DNA from: Talinum fruticosum
Lineage: Eukaryota > Streptophyta > Magnoliopsida > Caryophyllales > Talinaceae
DNA length: 64,000 bases
Direction of reading: 5' to 3'
NCBI GenBank assembly: GCA_021018815.1
Contig: JAITYX010000053.1
Span: 1,302,001-1,366,000 of the forward strand
Positions 63,941-64,000 of the stretch are shown here, one piece after another. Made by a program: the position numbers and the translations under genes. Numbering within the stretch: the first letter of the stretch is position 1; every line of letters begins with the position of its first letter. The notes under the pieces are model-generated. The model saw only the letters and a program-made list of their open reading frames with translations. It made no database searches and was not told the DNA's origin.

Positions 63941-64000
63941 ACCACCTCTCACCGCTCCACCTACGTCACCCTTTCTCTACTTTTCACATCATCACCTCTT
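63941..64000. other. Flank of copia B
   Basis: After the second ACCAC the sequence CTCTCACCGCTCC continues the CT/AC-rich stretch interrupted at 52844. No feature recognised in the 60 bases left. Confidence 0.5.

Overview
This window is plant (angiosperm) nuclear DNA, and almost all of it is nested, decayed transposable elements. The evidence is Ty1/copia and Ty3/gypsy polyprotein remains with plant-specific motifs, En/Spm (CACTA) transposase remains, a LINE with a plant-type ORF1, a MULE carrying a plant receptor-kinase fragment, and several LTRs with target-site duplications (TSDs). I see no intact host gene, rRNA or CRISPR array. Every long reading frame is interrupted by stops or frameshifts. 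The species cannot be told from the sequence alone.

Layout. (1) 1-1.2 kb: AT-rich DNA with many GTGTACAAT motifs. (2) 1.2-13.2 kb: a minus-strand Tat/Ogre-like gypsy element (LTR 11224-13201, PBS, leader, start of gag at 1415). Its leader is split by another gypsy-type solo LTR (2081-6966), which itself holds a copia solo LTR (4537-6015). The junction of that solo LTR and the Tat leader has been amplified into three tandem chimeric units (6161-11261). (3) 13.2-44.9 kb: a plus-strand Tat-clade gypsy element (gag, protease, RT, RNase H, second RNase H, integrase, a region with antisense reading frames, 3' LTR). It contains four insertions: copia element A (14355-23925, minus), a Pack-MULE with a receptor-like-kinase fragment (about 28757-30252), a CACTA element with Transposase_24, DUF8039-like and Ulp1-protease-like regions (about 34517-39598), and an inverted LTR of its own family inside its 3' LTR (42073-44081). 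(4) 44.9-48.1 kb: remains of a second CACTA element (TNPA-like and TNP2 genes, minus). (5) 48.15-49.13 kb: an AT-rich degenerate repeat of about 80 bp. (6) 49.3-52.4 kb: a LINE (ORF1 and start of ORF2) split by a copia solo LTR (50402-51904) with a perfect TSD. (7) 52845-63940: copia element B, full length, minus strand, two 1607-bp LTRs and a perfect 5-bp TSD.

Copia A, copia B and the solo LTRs at 4537 and 50402 belong to one Sirevirus-like family: LTRs of 1.5-1.6 kb, an initiator-Met-tRNA-type PBS, gag-PR-INT-RT-RH order, and an extra ORF between RNase H and the 3' LTR with its own conserved TATA box. Copia A is an internally deleted relative of B, lacking about 0.88 kb over the protease and about 0.34 kb of RT.

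Nothing here is a clearly new biological system. The points most worth a second look are the Pack-MULE that captured a receptor kinase and then landed in an integrase gene, the conserved internal promoter and extra ORF of the copia family, the CACTA element with an Ulp1-like protease, and the chimeric tandem triplication.
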